A DNA stretch of 64,000 bases. Origin: Aporrectodea caliginosa. Taxonomy: Eukaryota > Annelida > Clitellata > Crassiclitellata > Lumbricidae. The stretch covers positions 843,501 through 907,500 of the forward strand of contig JACEVL010000469.1 of assembly GCA_020284085.1 (NCBI GenBank), in the 5' to 3' direction. The notes beneath the pieces were generated by a model. That model made no database searches. It was given only the letters and a program-made list of their open reading frames with translations, and had not been told where the DNA came from. Below are positions 46,806 through 58,670 of this stretch, in pieces. How positions within the stretch are numbered: the stretch's first letter is position 1; the number at the start of each line of letters is the position of its first letter. The position numbers and the translations under genes are program-made.

Positions 46806-48309
46806 CCTGAGCAGGCAGAGAGAGAGAGAGAGAGTATGGTCTGAGAGAGAGGGAGACGCTGGAGCAGATTGGTCGGAAAAGGAGAGGTTACAAGGTTACA
46901 GGGTACGTATAGTGTGGATGCACGCCTGAATGGAGAATCACACTGGCGGTATATTGAGCGTGTATCCATGTACAAACAACTGAGTGTTCGCTTCAACTGT
47001 AGGTCAAATATTCCGACAGGACCGACACATGTGTAGGTGACTTATACTACCACACATAAACACGTCGGTGGACCTGCAGTTGTGTATCATGTTATTACAG
47101 GGGCGGAGACTTAGGGGGGACAGGGGGACGGTCCCCAAAAACTTGAGGTGGGGGGACGGAGCTGTTTATATCCCCCCAATATTTCTGAAATATTTCATAT
47201 TTCATGAATATAATAATAATAGCTATGAGTGACAGCAAACAATTTTGTTCAGAGGACATCTTAAAATGCTACCATTACAGTGTGGAAATTCTGCCATTTT
47301 TAAACCCCTCCCCAAACTCAAACACGACTCAAACTACATGTTAGCCCAAGAGTGACAGCTGGTTCTTGTCAGCACTCAAATAATAAAGCAAAGTTTTGTT
47401 CAGATGACAGCTTAAAATGCTACCATTAGAGTGTGGAAATTCAAAAACATTTAAATGGGAGGGTGCACATCCCCTCCCAAACCCCTCACCAAACTCAAAC
47501 ACGACTCAAATACATGTACTGTAAGCTAAGAGTGACAGCTGGTTCTAATCACCACAAATAATAAAGCAATTTTGTTCAGATGACAGCTTAAAATGCTACC
47601 ATTAGTGTGGAAATTCAAAAATTTAAATGGGGAGGGTGCACATCCCCTCCCCAAACCCCTCACCAAACTCAAACACGACTCAAACTACATGTACTGTAAG
47701 CTAAGAGTGACAGCTGGTTCTTATCACCACTCAAATAATAAAGCATCTTTGTTCAGATGACAGCTTAAAATGCTACCATTACAGTGTGGAAATTCAAAAT
47801 TTTTAGATGGGGGTGGGGCACAATCCCTTCCCCAAACCCCTCCCCAAACTCAAACACGATTCAAACTACATGTTAGCTACGAATGACAGCTGGTCACTCA
47901 GCACTCAAATTATAGAGCAATTTTTTCAGATGACAGCTTCAAATGCTACCATTTACAGTGTGAAAATTCAAAAATTTTAGATGGGGAGAAGGTACAATCC
48001 CCTCCCCAAACCCCTCCCCAAACTCAAACACGATTCAAACTACATGTTAGCTACGAATGACAGCTGGTCACTCAGCACTCAAATTATAGAGCAATTTTTT
48101 CTGATGACAGCTTAAAATGCTACCATTACAGCGCTCCTTCACCGTCCCCCCCAAACCCAAGACCAAGTCTCCGCCTATGATCGTGCATCATGCTATAAAG
48201 CTGTATAGTAAAATTTTGGAGCCAAAAATTTTGGCAGGGCAACGACCAGGGCAAAGGCTTTTTTACCAGGGCAATTGCCCTGGCATGCCCTGGTGTAGTG
48301 CCGCCACTG
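45739..48309. mobile_element. hAT transposon inserted in an NHL exon
   Basis: Ends CAGTGGCGGCGC and GTGCCGCCACTG are inverted repeats, flanked by the exact 8-bp target duplication GAAGAATT (45731-45738 and 48310-48317). Inside are a possible transposase N-terminal remnant (minus, 46540-46370: SGIQKGAKSKIE, IKLFF), (AT)n and (GA)n tracts (46675-46835), and a 177-bp satellite (47300-48140). It is non-autonomous in its present state. Confidence 0.88.
47101..48180 (+). repeat. 177-bp satellite array inside the hAT element
   Basis: About five copies of a unit with AAACTCAAACACGACTCAAA, GTGACAGCTGGT, TTCAGATGACAGCTTAAAAT and TGCTACCATTA, repeating near 47317, 47490, 47667, 47846 and 48023. The block is bounded by inverted GGCGGAGACTT motifs (47102 and 48173), so it may itself be a nested element. 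Confidence 0.8.
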
Positions 48310-49122
48310 GAAGAATTCTCCATGGATTTTTTAATCCGTGTTTTTCTTCTTTTGACAGAATTTCTCTCTTAAATTCTAATTCTGAATTCAATAACAAAAC
48401 TCGATTGTTGCAACAATCAGCGACCATCACGAATCCATTTCTATCGACGAACAAATAGACTGGACGATCCAATTGTCCGACGATTGATCCACGTTTTCCA
48501 CCGAATGATTTCTCAAGGTTTCCATCTACATCAACTACACACACTCTGTGCAGTTCGCCCTCGTGGCAACCGTGACTGACCACGAAATGACCATTTGGAA
48601 GTTTTATAGCATGCCATGGATGACAAACACCTGCGTCAGATGATAAGTTAATTTCACGCATCAAATGTCCATCTGGCGAATATTCATGTAATTTGTTTTC
48701 AACCCGAAAAGTTAAAACGACATTCGATTCATTTGTAACAGACAGACCCCAATGGTTAACGTCTTCTGTTGACCATTTCTTTATTAATTTTCCATTTGGA
48801 ACAACTTTCAAGATTTCATTCCAATGACCGACGCCTTTGTTATCTAAGATGTAGAGACATTTATTTATCTTGCAAGATGCAATGTCCTGGGGATCATTCA
48901 AATCCTTCAACTTCCATCGACGACTGAAACTGAATTCCATTGAATCGTGAACTTCAACTTCTGAACTCTTTTCACTCACAACAAGCAATTCTTTATCTAT
49001 GATCGTCACTCCACGGATAGCTTTGCCTTCTTCAGCTTTTCTGAACCATAGTTTCTTCTTTTTACCGGCATTTGTTCTGATCGTCTGAATTAAAACTGGG
49101 TCTGAGTTGTAGCGAAGTTCAG
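48310..49122 (-). CDS. NHL exon C, 5' part (interrupted)
   Basis: The exon has an acceptor TATTTTCAG and phase-1 entry like exons A, B and D. It encodes ELRYNSDPVLIQTIRTNAGK, then blades PWHAIKLPNGHFVVSHGCHE, RPVYLFVDRNGFVMVADCCN and NRVLLLNSELEFKREIL. The frame is intact up to GLKNPWRI, where the hAT element begins. As it stands, translation would run into the transposon and stop soon after. It has no own RING exon in view; the RING/coiled-coil exons at 55.8-58.2 kb could splice to it as an alternative to exon D. Confidence 0.8.
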
Positions 49123-49139
49123 CTGAAAATAGAAACAAA

Positions 49140-49606
49140 AAGATTGTTAAATATATATGATTGTAAATTGAGAGTAACCTAAGTAAGTATCATATGTCAT
49201 AAACCGTACAAAACAATAGTCTAGGATTCAGATCTCTTTTCATGTTCTTCGTGGACTCTTACCTCCAGTCTTTACCACCTCAGACCACGACCACATAACT
49301 TTCCGCTCCCTACCAAAGACGCGATACACTTTATTCCCGAGCCTTTTACAGAAAATCACCTTTAACACACTCTAAGACAATACCCTGCTAAATATAGTTA
49401 CCTGTCTAAATTTCAAGCTTTTAACGTTACGGCAATATTAATTTCATACTGCTGTATATTGAAGCTCCCTTCGAGTTTAACCTATGACACTGCCTGGTCT
49501 AACAAAGGGTTCTAGGACGATTGGTCATAGGACGATTGGTCATATGGACGATTGATTATAGGGCCTAGCCGCCTAGGCCTATTGGTCATAATACTATTGG
49601 TCATAT
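49140..49606. other. No gene; short GGACGATTGGTCAT repeats
   Basis: The motif GACGATTGGTCATA or variants occurs about five times at 49517-49606, directly before the hAT element. Confidence 0.6.
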
Positions 49607-50755
49607 CAGGGGCGTCCATCCTATGGGGGGAATGAAGCAGAAATCTTCATAACCTTTTCAGGGGGGGAAAGAATTTTTTTAGTACATTAAACGTCTCCTC
49701 AGTTTTTCCATCTTAGAAATTAATCGATTTGGCTTTTGGTTAAATGTGGCTCAGCTCAGTCAGAAACTGAAACTAATCAGAGAAGATGAACATTCATAGT
49801 AGTCTCCAGTTGCAGAGGCACAACGATTGCAACGGTCCACGATGATGTTGATGCAAACTTTCCGGTGCAACATGACGAGAAAACTGGGAGAAAAAAGGAC
49901 AGTTGGCCTAAATGTGGTGTGCTCAGCACAGACCACTATCGTATTGGTGTTTACCGGTGTTTACTATACAACACTGGATACGGTTGTTTGTCAAATACAG
50001 GACCATTTCCATGATGACATATGTTAGGTATTTTTGAAGAAATGGATCATTTTACGACAAGGAAGTTTATAACAGAGGATAACGTACCGAAAAAGGCAGT
50101 ACAGCTATAACCTGTGTGACTGTCGGCGACCTAACATGAACTGATTCAACTAGATGATGCAGGAACAGGCAGTGATGATGATGAAGAGCAAAGACACATC
50201 TGTCGACTGGACAGTGGATTGAAAGCCATTATGTAAAGCCATTACGTGTGATATGGCAACTTTCAGGCTATCCCACGTTCACCAGCTTGTACAAAATCCT
50301 GGTCTCCCTTGCAGTGACCAGCTGCTCAGCTGAGCGAGTAATGACTAATGAGTCGCATCCGCATTGTGGAATATCGACTGAGATCAACCATGATCATGGT
50401 TGATGACTGGTTTGCCCTCTGACAGTATCAGCCTGTGAACGAGACACTATAATTATATCACAACAACTGGACGAAGAAGCACCTCTTGTAATTTTAGTAC
50501 TTATATTATTTAGTACTGTCTGACCGCAATGGCGGCATGCCTCTGTCTGTGTACAATGAAGCCTTCATATTTTATAATGCATAATGTAGGCCTTGATTAG
50601 TGAACTAAAAGTTAAATCTAACAGGTAAGTTGTGCTTAAAATTTCGATAATAGAGATTTTCTCTTGTGTCGACAGTCGACCAATCGTCTGGGGTCGTCGT
50701 AAAGATGACACGAGGGGGAATGCTTCATAGGAGTAAGGGGGGATGGACGCCCCTG
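49607..50755 (+). mobile_element. Decayed hAT transposon
   Basis: Ends CAGGGGCGTCCATCC and its exact inverse bound the element. Plus-strand pieces read YYTTLDTVVCQIQDHFHDD, then LYKILVSLAVTSCSAERVMT and VEYRLRSTMIMVDDWFAL in shifting frames. These match the hAT dimerisation domain (SAER-s, RLRSTM). Target duplications are not recognisable. Confidence 0.75.
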
Positions 50756-51189
50756 ATTCAGGACATACATGTAGCCCCTGACATCCCGGTAACGGATATA
50801 GCGTTAGGTTGATTTGTAAAAAAGTGGACATAGAACCTTATAATTCTAGGGGTACGATTTGCTACCTATTTTTCAGCGTATTTGATTTAAAATTTTAATT
50901 TGGTTTTGCGATGCAAATTTGGAACTGGTCTTTGCTATAAATCTACGCTGCCTCATTTCAGGTTTGACTTGCCGGAGAAATCTTCGTTTCGCTGCTTGAG
51001 ATTAACTGGTTGCAACTTTTGTACGCACCTCGACAACGCAGCATCGCTCGTTTTGGTGGTTGGATCATTATCTTGTAAAGGATTTCTTATGGGGTCAGCG
51101 CTGTCTTTGTTTCATCTTTGGGAATTCTCTGCAGTTGGTTTATAACAAATCTCACTTATTTAACTCGGTATTCAATAAAAAATCTAAAA

Positions 51190-51600
51190 CATGTCCCAAG
51201 TAAATAATTAAACACAGTTTTATGGAAACTGCTGTTTATTGCAATGTGAATATATCAATAAAAACAGTTATATGACATTATTTTTCTAGAAAGTAGCCTA
51301 TTTCATCCATAGAATCTGCAAACTAAGAAAATAGAACTAGACTGCATATTATATTAGTAGTTAAACGAAAAGAGGCATTGTAAAATCTTAATGGTTCAGT
51401 TTCTAAGAACATTGAATAGCCAAAAACAGCAGTTAGTGCCAGTCCCAAGGTTGGATTAAAGATCGAAATAAAAGCATTATGTTCTTTACTATAACCAGCT
51501 GCCAAACAGCACTCTGGTGAACAACCATGAGCAATATAAATACACATAAACATAACAATCTATCTATGACCAGTGAGATTGCTAGACAGATCTAATTAGT
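51190..51600 (-). other. 3' flank of gene D, paralogous to 45230-45470
   Basis: ACTTGG-AAC, TTTATTGCA, AAACGAAAAGG-CAT, TTAATGGTTCAG are shared in order with the 3' flank of NHL exon C. The two NHL exons and their flanks therefore arose by one duplication. Confidence 0.6.
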
Positions 51601-51609
51601 ATGCGAACA

Positions 51610-52090
51610 ACATTCTGACTACCGTATAAATGCTTTCCTCATTTGGTTGTCAGCTTTTGGCAGCACCCGATCATGGAGTCTGGGGCGTAGGCTGTACACC
51701 GTTGGCTTCGCTGGGGGAGCAACCCGTGGAGAACATGTCCTGGTGCTCCAAGAGCAGCCGAAAACAGGCGGGTATCAGCAAGACGGCATAGCTGTTCGAT
51801 ATTTTGGCCATCGCCAGGGAGATATATCCGTACCGCTGACGGATTAGCGTATTCATCACCGCTTGGAGTCTTCCCCTTTCTTGCTGCCCAGCATATCCCC
51901 ACGACCCCACCATGCCGGGGCTGCATATAGCAGACGGGACAGTGTAGTAGCTCGCGCCACGTCGTAGAGCTTGGGGCCAGCTAGACCATGGGCAGTGAGC
52001 ACGCGGAGGGCATAAAGAGACTGCCTGGCCCTAGTACAGCATATTTTATCAATGTGCATGTCGAAACTAAGGGTGTCCGATATATCGGCG
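51610..52090 (-). mobile_element. LINE 3' part, minus strand
   Basis: The minus strand reads IDKICCTRARQSLYALRVLT, AHGLAGPKLYDVARATTLSR, LLYAAPAWWG and, after shifts, QERGRLQAVMNTLIRQRY. It is the same LINE family as 5775-6232 and extends further upstream. Confidence 0.75.
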
Positions 52091-52176
52091 ACTTAAGTCA
52101 TCTCTACAACGACATTTGCTATTTTTAATAAGAAATTCTAGATGAACAAACTTACCATGATATCAAGAAACAATTA

Positions 52177-53063
52177 TTACAATATTTCACTCACTAATCT
52201 AAAATTGAAAACCAAAAGCCGTTTTTTGTTCAAATCGTTGTCAGCCACAAACAGCCGACCATTTAACTCATCCAGTAGAATCCTCTCTGGATATCGTAAT
52301 TCATGATTTCCATTTTTTGAGAGAATTTGTCTCTTGAATTGCAACTCTGAATCCAATATAGAAACGCGACAGTTGTCACAATCAGCGACTATCACGAATC
52401 CATTTTTATCAACGGTCAAATAGATCGGGTGATTCCTTTGCTCGATGGTAGATCCATGGTAGATCCATGCTTTCCAGCGAATGACTTTTCCATCTGCACC
52501 CACCATACACACTCTATGTCGATCACCATCAGCATGACTGACCACGAAATGACCATTAGTAAGTTTTATGGCATGTTGTGGATAACAAATACCTGCGTCT
52601 GATGATAGGTTTATTTCACGGATCAATTGTCCATCTGGCGAATATTCATTTATTTTACTTTTCTCAAAAACAGTTAAAATGACATTCGATTCATCTGTAA
52701 CGGACAGACTCCATCCCCAGTCGTTTCCTGTTGACCATTTCTTTATTAATTTTCCATTTGGATCGACTCTCAAGATTTCCTTCCAATCAAGTAAACCTTT
52801 GGAATCGAAGATGTAGAGACATTTATTTCTGTTGCAAGATCCTATGTCTCTTGGATCCATTAATTCCTTCAAAGTCCATCGACGACTGAAACTGAATTTC
52901 ATCGAATCGTAAACTGCAACTTCTGAACTCCAGTCACTCACAATAAACAATTCTTTCTCTAAGATCGTCAATCCACGGATCGATTTCTTTCCTTCTTCTG
53001 CCGCTTTTGTTGCGATCGTCTGAACGAAGACTGGATCCGATTTGTATTCGCTTCGATCTTTAT
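52177..53063 (-). CDS. NHL 3' exon of TRIM gene D
   Basis: The acceptor (CTATATTAAG) enters in phase 1, beginning DKDRSEYKSDPVFVQTIATK, and the stop is at 52177. Blades are seen at HAIKLTNGHFVVSHADGDRH, HPIYLTVDKNGFVIVADCDN, CRVSILDSELQFKRQI and PERILLDELNGRLFVADNDL. The propeller is full length (about 295 residues). Joined to exons 57052-58195 and 55817-56197 it gives an uninterrupted protein of 803 residues. It most likely serves as the substrate- or RNA-binding end of a TRIM E3 ligase. Confidence 0.88.
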
Positions 53064-53519
53064 CTTAATATAGAAAAAAGTGACTGTTAATACCTCTAAA
53101 GTAATATAGTCTTCATTAAAATTTTGTAAGTTTTAAACGGAGAGTATTGGGCCTAACTAATATCATTTTCATATCCTAAAAACAACGGAAATTGGAATAA
53201 AATTGGCGACCGCGTGGCTATGAAAAAATGCAGTGAAACAAACGCAGATAAAAGCGTATACCAGAGTGTAAAAGAGAGGTATCTGGAGATAAATCGACAA
53301 TTACAAACAGCAAAGGCATAATAGATTAAAAAAACACTAACAACAGAAAGGCGTGTAGTGCACCAGGTGCAGTATCAAGATTTCCGACTAAAGTAGTATG
53401 AATCGCCTTTATATTAAAAAAAATTGCTATCCACTTTATAATAGTAATCTCCAAATTTTTAAAGCGCCACTTCAAAGTCCGAGGAGTGATGGATAAAGGA
53501 GACTACAACCAACGGATTC

Positions 53520-53800
53520 CAGTCGACAGCTGAAGATGACATGGATGTTCAGAGTCTCTGGGCCAAGTTGCGTCGATAAACAACAGGTGACAGCCTTCGC
53601 AAACACGATGAGGCTGCCGACAGTCTCTCACTGGTCGAAGATGGCGCACGTCCAGCTAGCCGTGGAGACACACGGACTATGCAGAAAAGGCATTCGTCGC
53701 TTGCCGGTTGGTAGGTTGAAGAGCCTCCAGTGATTAACGGTCGAGGTCACTCCAATGGCCCACGTCGGTCGCTCTCCAATGAGACAAAAATACCCGGCTA
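53520..53800 (-). mobile_element. Gypsy gag/leader remnant in intron 2 of gene D
   Basis: The stretch ATGTTCAGAGTCTCTGGGCC and what follows resembles the Gag start and leader of the element at 40960-42800 (minus frame LSTQLGPETLNIHVI against LSTQLCPETLNINAI). It is short and non-coding now. Confidence 0.45.
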
Positions 53801-53964
53801 CAGGCGAAGTACATGGTCCGTAAGGCTCAGTCGAGACATCATCATATTCGTAAATAAACGAATATGATGATGTCTCGACCCTAGAAGGATGGGCTTGATG
53901 CACTCACATGGGTCTAAGCGACTTGCGAAGACAATGTCCTTTAAAGGTTATACCCTCTTAACAT

Positions 53965-55560
53965 AAACATGATATATAATGTTTTTTATATATTAACTGA
54001 CAAACTTTTTATTTCCAGAATCACAATGCATATAACAATTAACAACAATTATAACTTAACTATTACGTATCAGTGCATTAGCTAGGAACAGAGGAGACCC
54101 AAAAGGGACACAAGCCCCGCTTAATTAGGGTCACCCTTTTTAACTATATTGAATCATGGCTGGTTAGTCAGTTGAAAGAATGAAAGGTTCAACTCAATAA
54201 TGTTCTTACCGTAACTAAATAATAACATTGCAATTTACTAAGAAGATCAATATCTAAACAATTCGATGAAACAGTGCTAAATGAAGTATGGTTAATCCTT
54301 CAAGTAACTATTCCACAGCTTCTTAAATTGGTTGTATGTGGGTGCATTCCCAATACTCATCGGTACTGCATTCAAAATTTTAGGACCACTACAACAAATT
54401 GAAAATCTACGATAATTAGTGCGTGCATATGACATATAAACCACCAGAAGAAGACCTTGTACAATGACCATGCATCTCTACTACCTTAGTAATAGTTTGA
54501 AAATGATTCAGGCAGCAGGTTATTGACAAATTTATACATGAAATTACTCAGTTGATAGCGATTTATGTTTTAAAAGTTTACAATATTATATTGTCAGTAT
54601 CTGCATGTTGTGTGGGCATAAAAGGGATCTCTTGCAATAATTCTAATAGCTCTTTTCTGCAGAAACACAAGATATTTTAACCTAGTAGAATAGTTCGAGG
54701 CCCAGACAATATTACCATTATCAAAATAGGGACTGATTAGTGTATAATATAAATTCCTATGAATATGAACCGGGATAAGGTAAGATATTCTCGCTAGTAT
54801 ACCAAGGTTTCTGGAAATTTTGCAAGCAATAATATTAATAATGTTCAGTGCAAGTCAGACAGTCGTCAATACATACTCCAAGAAATTTAGTGGATCGGGT
54901 TTGGGATAGGGCAATTCCATCAATTGACAACTCGTCTGTAGATTCGGATATTCGTTTCTTTGTAGACTAAATTAACCTAAAGCAGGATTTTTTATATTGA
55001 GTGACAGGCAATTGGTCATAATCCACTCAACTAGAACATTTAATTCAGTATTAATTAATTCAATGAGTCTGCGTAAAGAATCATTTGAACAGAAAGCATT
55101 CATATCATCAATCTGTAACTGTTTGATTATTTATTTGATTTTTTTTTTTTTTTTTAATTTATTTTTATTAATTTACTGAGACATTTCTTCTCTCATGTAC
55201 ATGGCTGCGGTATATCAGCAATTGATTTCAATCAAACGAATATATATATATATATATATCATCAGCAAACAAAATAAGTTTAAGCACAGCAGAAGCATTG
55301 GGAAGATCATTAATATACAATAGAATCAGTAGCGGACCAAGGTTTGAACCTTGCGGTACACCAACTTTTATAGATTTTCGAGAAGGTTCCATTACACAGC
55401 ACCTGTTGATACCTATGCTCCAAATAGCTTTCAAACCATAAATAAGGTATGCCCCTAATCCCATAATTTTCAAGTTTATCAAGTAGAATTTTATGGTCAA
55501 CCGTGTCAATTGCCTTTGACCTTTGCTAGATCCAGGAATATACCAATAGAATATTTATTA
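53965..55560 (-). mobile_element. Degenerate LINE in intron 2 of gene D
   Basis: The minus strand carries RT sequence at 55509-55228 ([40 protein letters not shown]). Near 54440-54300 is the C-terminal block RRFSICCSGPKILNAVPMSI, then QFKKLWNSYLKD and a stop. The 3' UTR ends near 53965. A poly-T tract (55137-55158) and an (AT)n tract interrupt it. Confidence 0.75.
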
Positions 55561-55816
55561 TTAGGATATGTTGTGCTCTTAAAACCATGACTGCTCCCAA
55601 AGTTTCTAAACTTGGCAATGGGGCTCCTCAATGAAAAAAGGTTGGTGACCACTGCTGTAGCCTAACTTCTGCTTTCACTTGCCAGACTATGATTTTTCGT
55701 TATAGATTTATATGCAGCGATCATAGACTGATGCCCTGTTGACACATGACTGCAGCGGCGCTATAAGAGTAATTGGATTAGATGAGGTCAAAAGCTGATT
55801 GTTTATGGTCGTTTAC

Positions 55817-56197
55817 CTGTTTGCGTCGCTTCCAGTTCTTGCTCCAGTTTATCAACGTTTTCTTCTAATATCCTGATCATCGTTTTATACAAGTTCACTT
55901 CTTGCATGAGTTTGTCATTGTTGACTTGAAGTGTGTTGTGGGTTATTTTGTTGTCATCCAGCCTTTGTTTCAGTTCCTTTATGTGCGCGTCATTATTAGT
56001 TTTCTCCCTCCTAAATTCTTCCGTTAAAGCATCATTAGCTTGCTTGTTTATGCTAATTTTAAGCTGTTCATTTGCTGATCGCAAATCTTCTTTTTCCTTT
56101 TGGATTTGGTTTTCCTTTCTCAGGCGATCAATTTCGTTACTTTGTTCTGCTAATAGACTTTGTTTACTTTGTTTCTTTGGTTTTGAGTCACCTTCTT
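55817..56197 (-). CDS. Coiled-coil exon 2 of TRIM gene D
   Basis: The exon is 381 nt with acceptor TTACTTTTCAG and donor CAG|GTAAAC, phase 1 at both ends. It encodes EGDSKPKKQSKQSLLAEQSN, then a continuous coiled coil (DRLRKENQIQKEKEDLRSAN to KLEQELEATQTG). It starts by completing the codon left by the RING exon and ends in the phase needed by the NHL exon. It is longer than, and not obviously related to, the 111-nt coiled-coil exons of gene A. Confidence 0.82.
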
Positions 56198-56362
56198 CTG
56201 AAAAGTAACGATAACATGTAGTTCACAATATAGTCATTGTTTCAGATTACTCCAGAGTAGCAGCCTTTGGTACGACGTGTATAGTTGGCTTACTCCATCA
56301 TATCAATTTTTTTTATATATGTGAAGAGCTTAGTTTTGACAAGAATCGACTGTCTTGTTTGA

Positions 56363-56420
56363 CAGCGCAGAGTAGATATCTTGAAGAGGCGCTATATAAA
56401 TTCTCTAAATGAATGAATAA
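56363..56420 (+). mobile_element. LINE/SINE 3' end stub
   Basis: GCGCAGAGTAGAT...GAGGCGCTATATAAATT with a (GAAT)n tail matches the shared 3' end of the CR1-like LINEs. Confidence 0.55.
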
Positions 56421-57051
56421 TATTCTGACAAGCAGATTCAGGAATGTAGCAGCAAATTTACATCAAAGGTAGGTTATATCTCGTGTCCGTATGTTATTAT
56501 TAATTGGCTTCGTATGTTTAGAGAGGAAATCGGATTCTGAGGCAAAAGTAAATTCTTTCATTTTTCAACTGCACCCTCTCTGACTTTAGATAAATCAAGC
56601 GTTTAGCTGCTTCAATGCAGTATTTGCCCAATTAGCATTGCGTATACTATAATATTATGCTTCGCGAATGAAAAGATCACACAGACTGCATATTAATTGT
56701 ATTCATATTGGTAATTAATACGATGTTAAAAGCTAGACAAGAAGAGGGAGTCAGCCTACAACTGACATCACTCCCTTGAATGGCTGATAATAATAGGCAT
56801 TCCAATCTTACCCCAATGTAAGATATTCTTAAGAATGCAAAGTCACCATACTAGATAAATACTTAGGTCTCTTGAATGAAATAAGCGTCAGGCATATAGA
56901 TTGTCTTCAACAATAACTTTATCCTTCGCCAGCTTACAAGGATCATGTACCATAAGCTTACTTAATAATTGTGATAATTTATAGGACATTACTAATTTTA
57001 CACAAGAATAGTGTAAGTTGCTGTGTCACAATACTCGTAAAAACAGCTTAC

Positions 57052-58195
57052 CTTGTATTTCACCAATCAAGTTGCCACATGCCTCCTCTAAAAAGTCTTC
57101 GAGATCTGTTTTTCTGAAGCAGAAGTTAAAGGATTGAATTTCTCTATCAATCGTAGGTTGGCATTGTTGTTGCAACTCAATTGCCCTAACAGATAATGTC
57201 TGAAATGCGCAACATATGTCACTAGCTGATCCTTTATCCATTATCTTCTGACAGTAAGACTTGTAAGCTTCTACACAAGATAGATATGTATCAATATCAT
57301 CCGTTGCCATTTGGATATCTTTCAGTTTGCTTTGCCTAATCGAAGATAGACCGTGTAAAAGAGAAGTTGCATGTTTATCTATCAACTGTTTCAGTTCATC
57401 TATTCTATTCGCTACATCACATTCTAATTTTTCCACCCTTTCCTGTATATCTTCCTTCACCTTCAAAAGTTTCACCTTCCTTGTTTCATATTTAGATCTG
57501 CACTCATTTAATACTTCTGCATTGCTTTCCATCTGTTTCCTAAAGCCATCCACAAATTTGTTAACATGAGAACCTTTATGGTTGCTATGGTCGTCAATGA
57601 AGCATATGGCACAAACAACTGTTTTGCAATCAGCACAGTATACATCCAGAACCTTTTGTTCATGAACCTCACAGACCACTGGAGCTAGCTCGGTGATCAT
57701 ATTTTGGTAACTTCTGTGCTCAGCTATTGACATCAGTTTGTGATTCTTTGTTGCTTTAAATTTTCTGTGTTCACTACAGCATTCTTCGCACAGTTTGTAC
57801 TTGCAATCAACGCAATATGTATCAGCTGTTGGAGTTGCTTTACCTTCCTGTTCCTTACTTTCCTCAAAACAAACTGAGCATAAGTCTCTTGATACTGTAG
57901 ATGAGACTGAAACCTTTGCCACTTGTATCAGTCTCTCAATGAAGAAATTTTTAGACAGTCCTTGAAATCCTTCTGTTGGAATTTTGAACATTCGTCTACA
58001 GATAGGACAAGGCATCTCATCCCCAGGTCTCTTGTCGGTTTTGAGCCCAGTCTCTTGAAGACATTTCATGCAGAATGTATGAATGCATGGTAATGCCTTC
58101 GGATCGATGTATATTTCGGTGCATATACAACATGTACTCATATCGTCGATGTCTTGCTTTTTAATATCACAGCTGTCTAAATGTTTCGCAGACAT
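57052..58195 (-). CDS. TRIM N-terminal exon of gene D: RING, two B-boxes, coiled coil
   Basis: The exon has 381 codons plus one base, closely related to gene A's first exon. The RING is STCCICTEIYIDP, CIHTFCMKC, CPICRR; the B-boxes are CSVCFEES...CVDCKYKLCEECC and CEVHEQKVLDVYCADCKTVVC...H. Coiled coil follows to about residue 300. The first ATG in frame is 58195-58193 in an AAAAATG context. An upstream GTG in the same frame is part of the ISRE-like motif and not a start. The donor AAG|GTAAGC at 57051 leaves phase 1 and joins exon 2 in frame. It is expected to act as an E3 ubiquitin ligase. Confidence 0.9.
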
Positions 58196-58212
58196 TTTTA
58201 CTAAAATCGAAA

Positions 58213-58228
58213 ACACTTTCGCTTTCAC
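58213..58228 (-). promoter_or_regulatory. ISRE/IRF-like site of TRIM gene D
   Basis: The sense strand reads GTGAAAGCGAAAGTGT, an exact GAAANNGAAA, 18 bp upstream of the ATG. The partner arm is TTTTCGATTTTA. Confidence 0.55.
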
Positions 58229-58269
58229 TATTGGTATTGTCCTATTTGGTTCTTTTATATCAAGTGTAT

Positions 58270-58670
58270 AATTATGTAGTAGGTCTATATAGACCTACGA
58301 GCGAATAGATTTTTCGACTGGATAAACAAAAGGAACTCCCACAAATAATAGTCTACGTAAAAGGAGCGGTAGAGATGAAGATTCACTAAGTTGGTCCTAA
58401 TGTCTCCAAATTTTATCCGGTGATACCTCACACCGAAAGTAGTCAAGCGCGCCTCTTACTATATAATTGCGGAAACGATATTTCTATCAAAACCAACAGT
58501 TGTTTACTTACACCCAACGACCTATTATACACAAATAGATATAGATTTCTTGACATACATCGGAAGTCGCGTTAAGGATGCGCCGCTTCACCATATTGAA
58601 ATATTTTATAGCGCATTGCCGTCAAAGTATTTACAGCCCCTCGCCCCAATTCATTTGCACTTAGCTTAAC
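58270..58670. other. 5' flank of TRIM gene D
   Basis: No gene seen. It presumably holds the promoter; no TATA box at a clear distance was identified. Confidence 0.45.

Noticed and set aside
46741..46929. Arg-Glu repeat frame
   Set aside because: Translation of the (GA)n tract inside the hAT element.
47101..48140. CRISPR-like array
   Set aside because: The repeats are long, degenerate and contiguous without unique spacers; it is an animal satellite.
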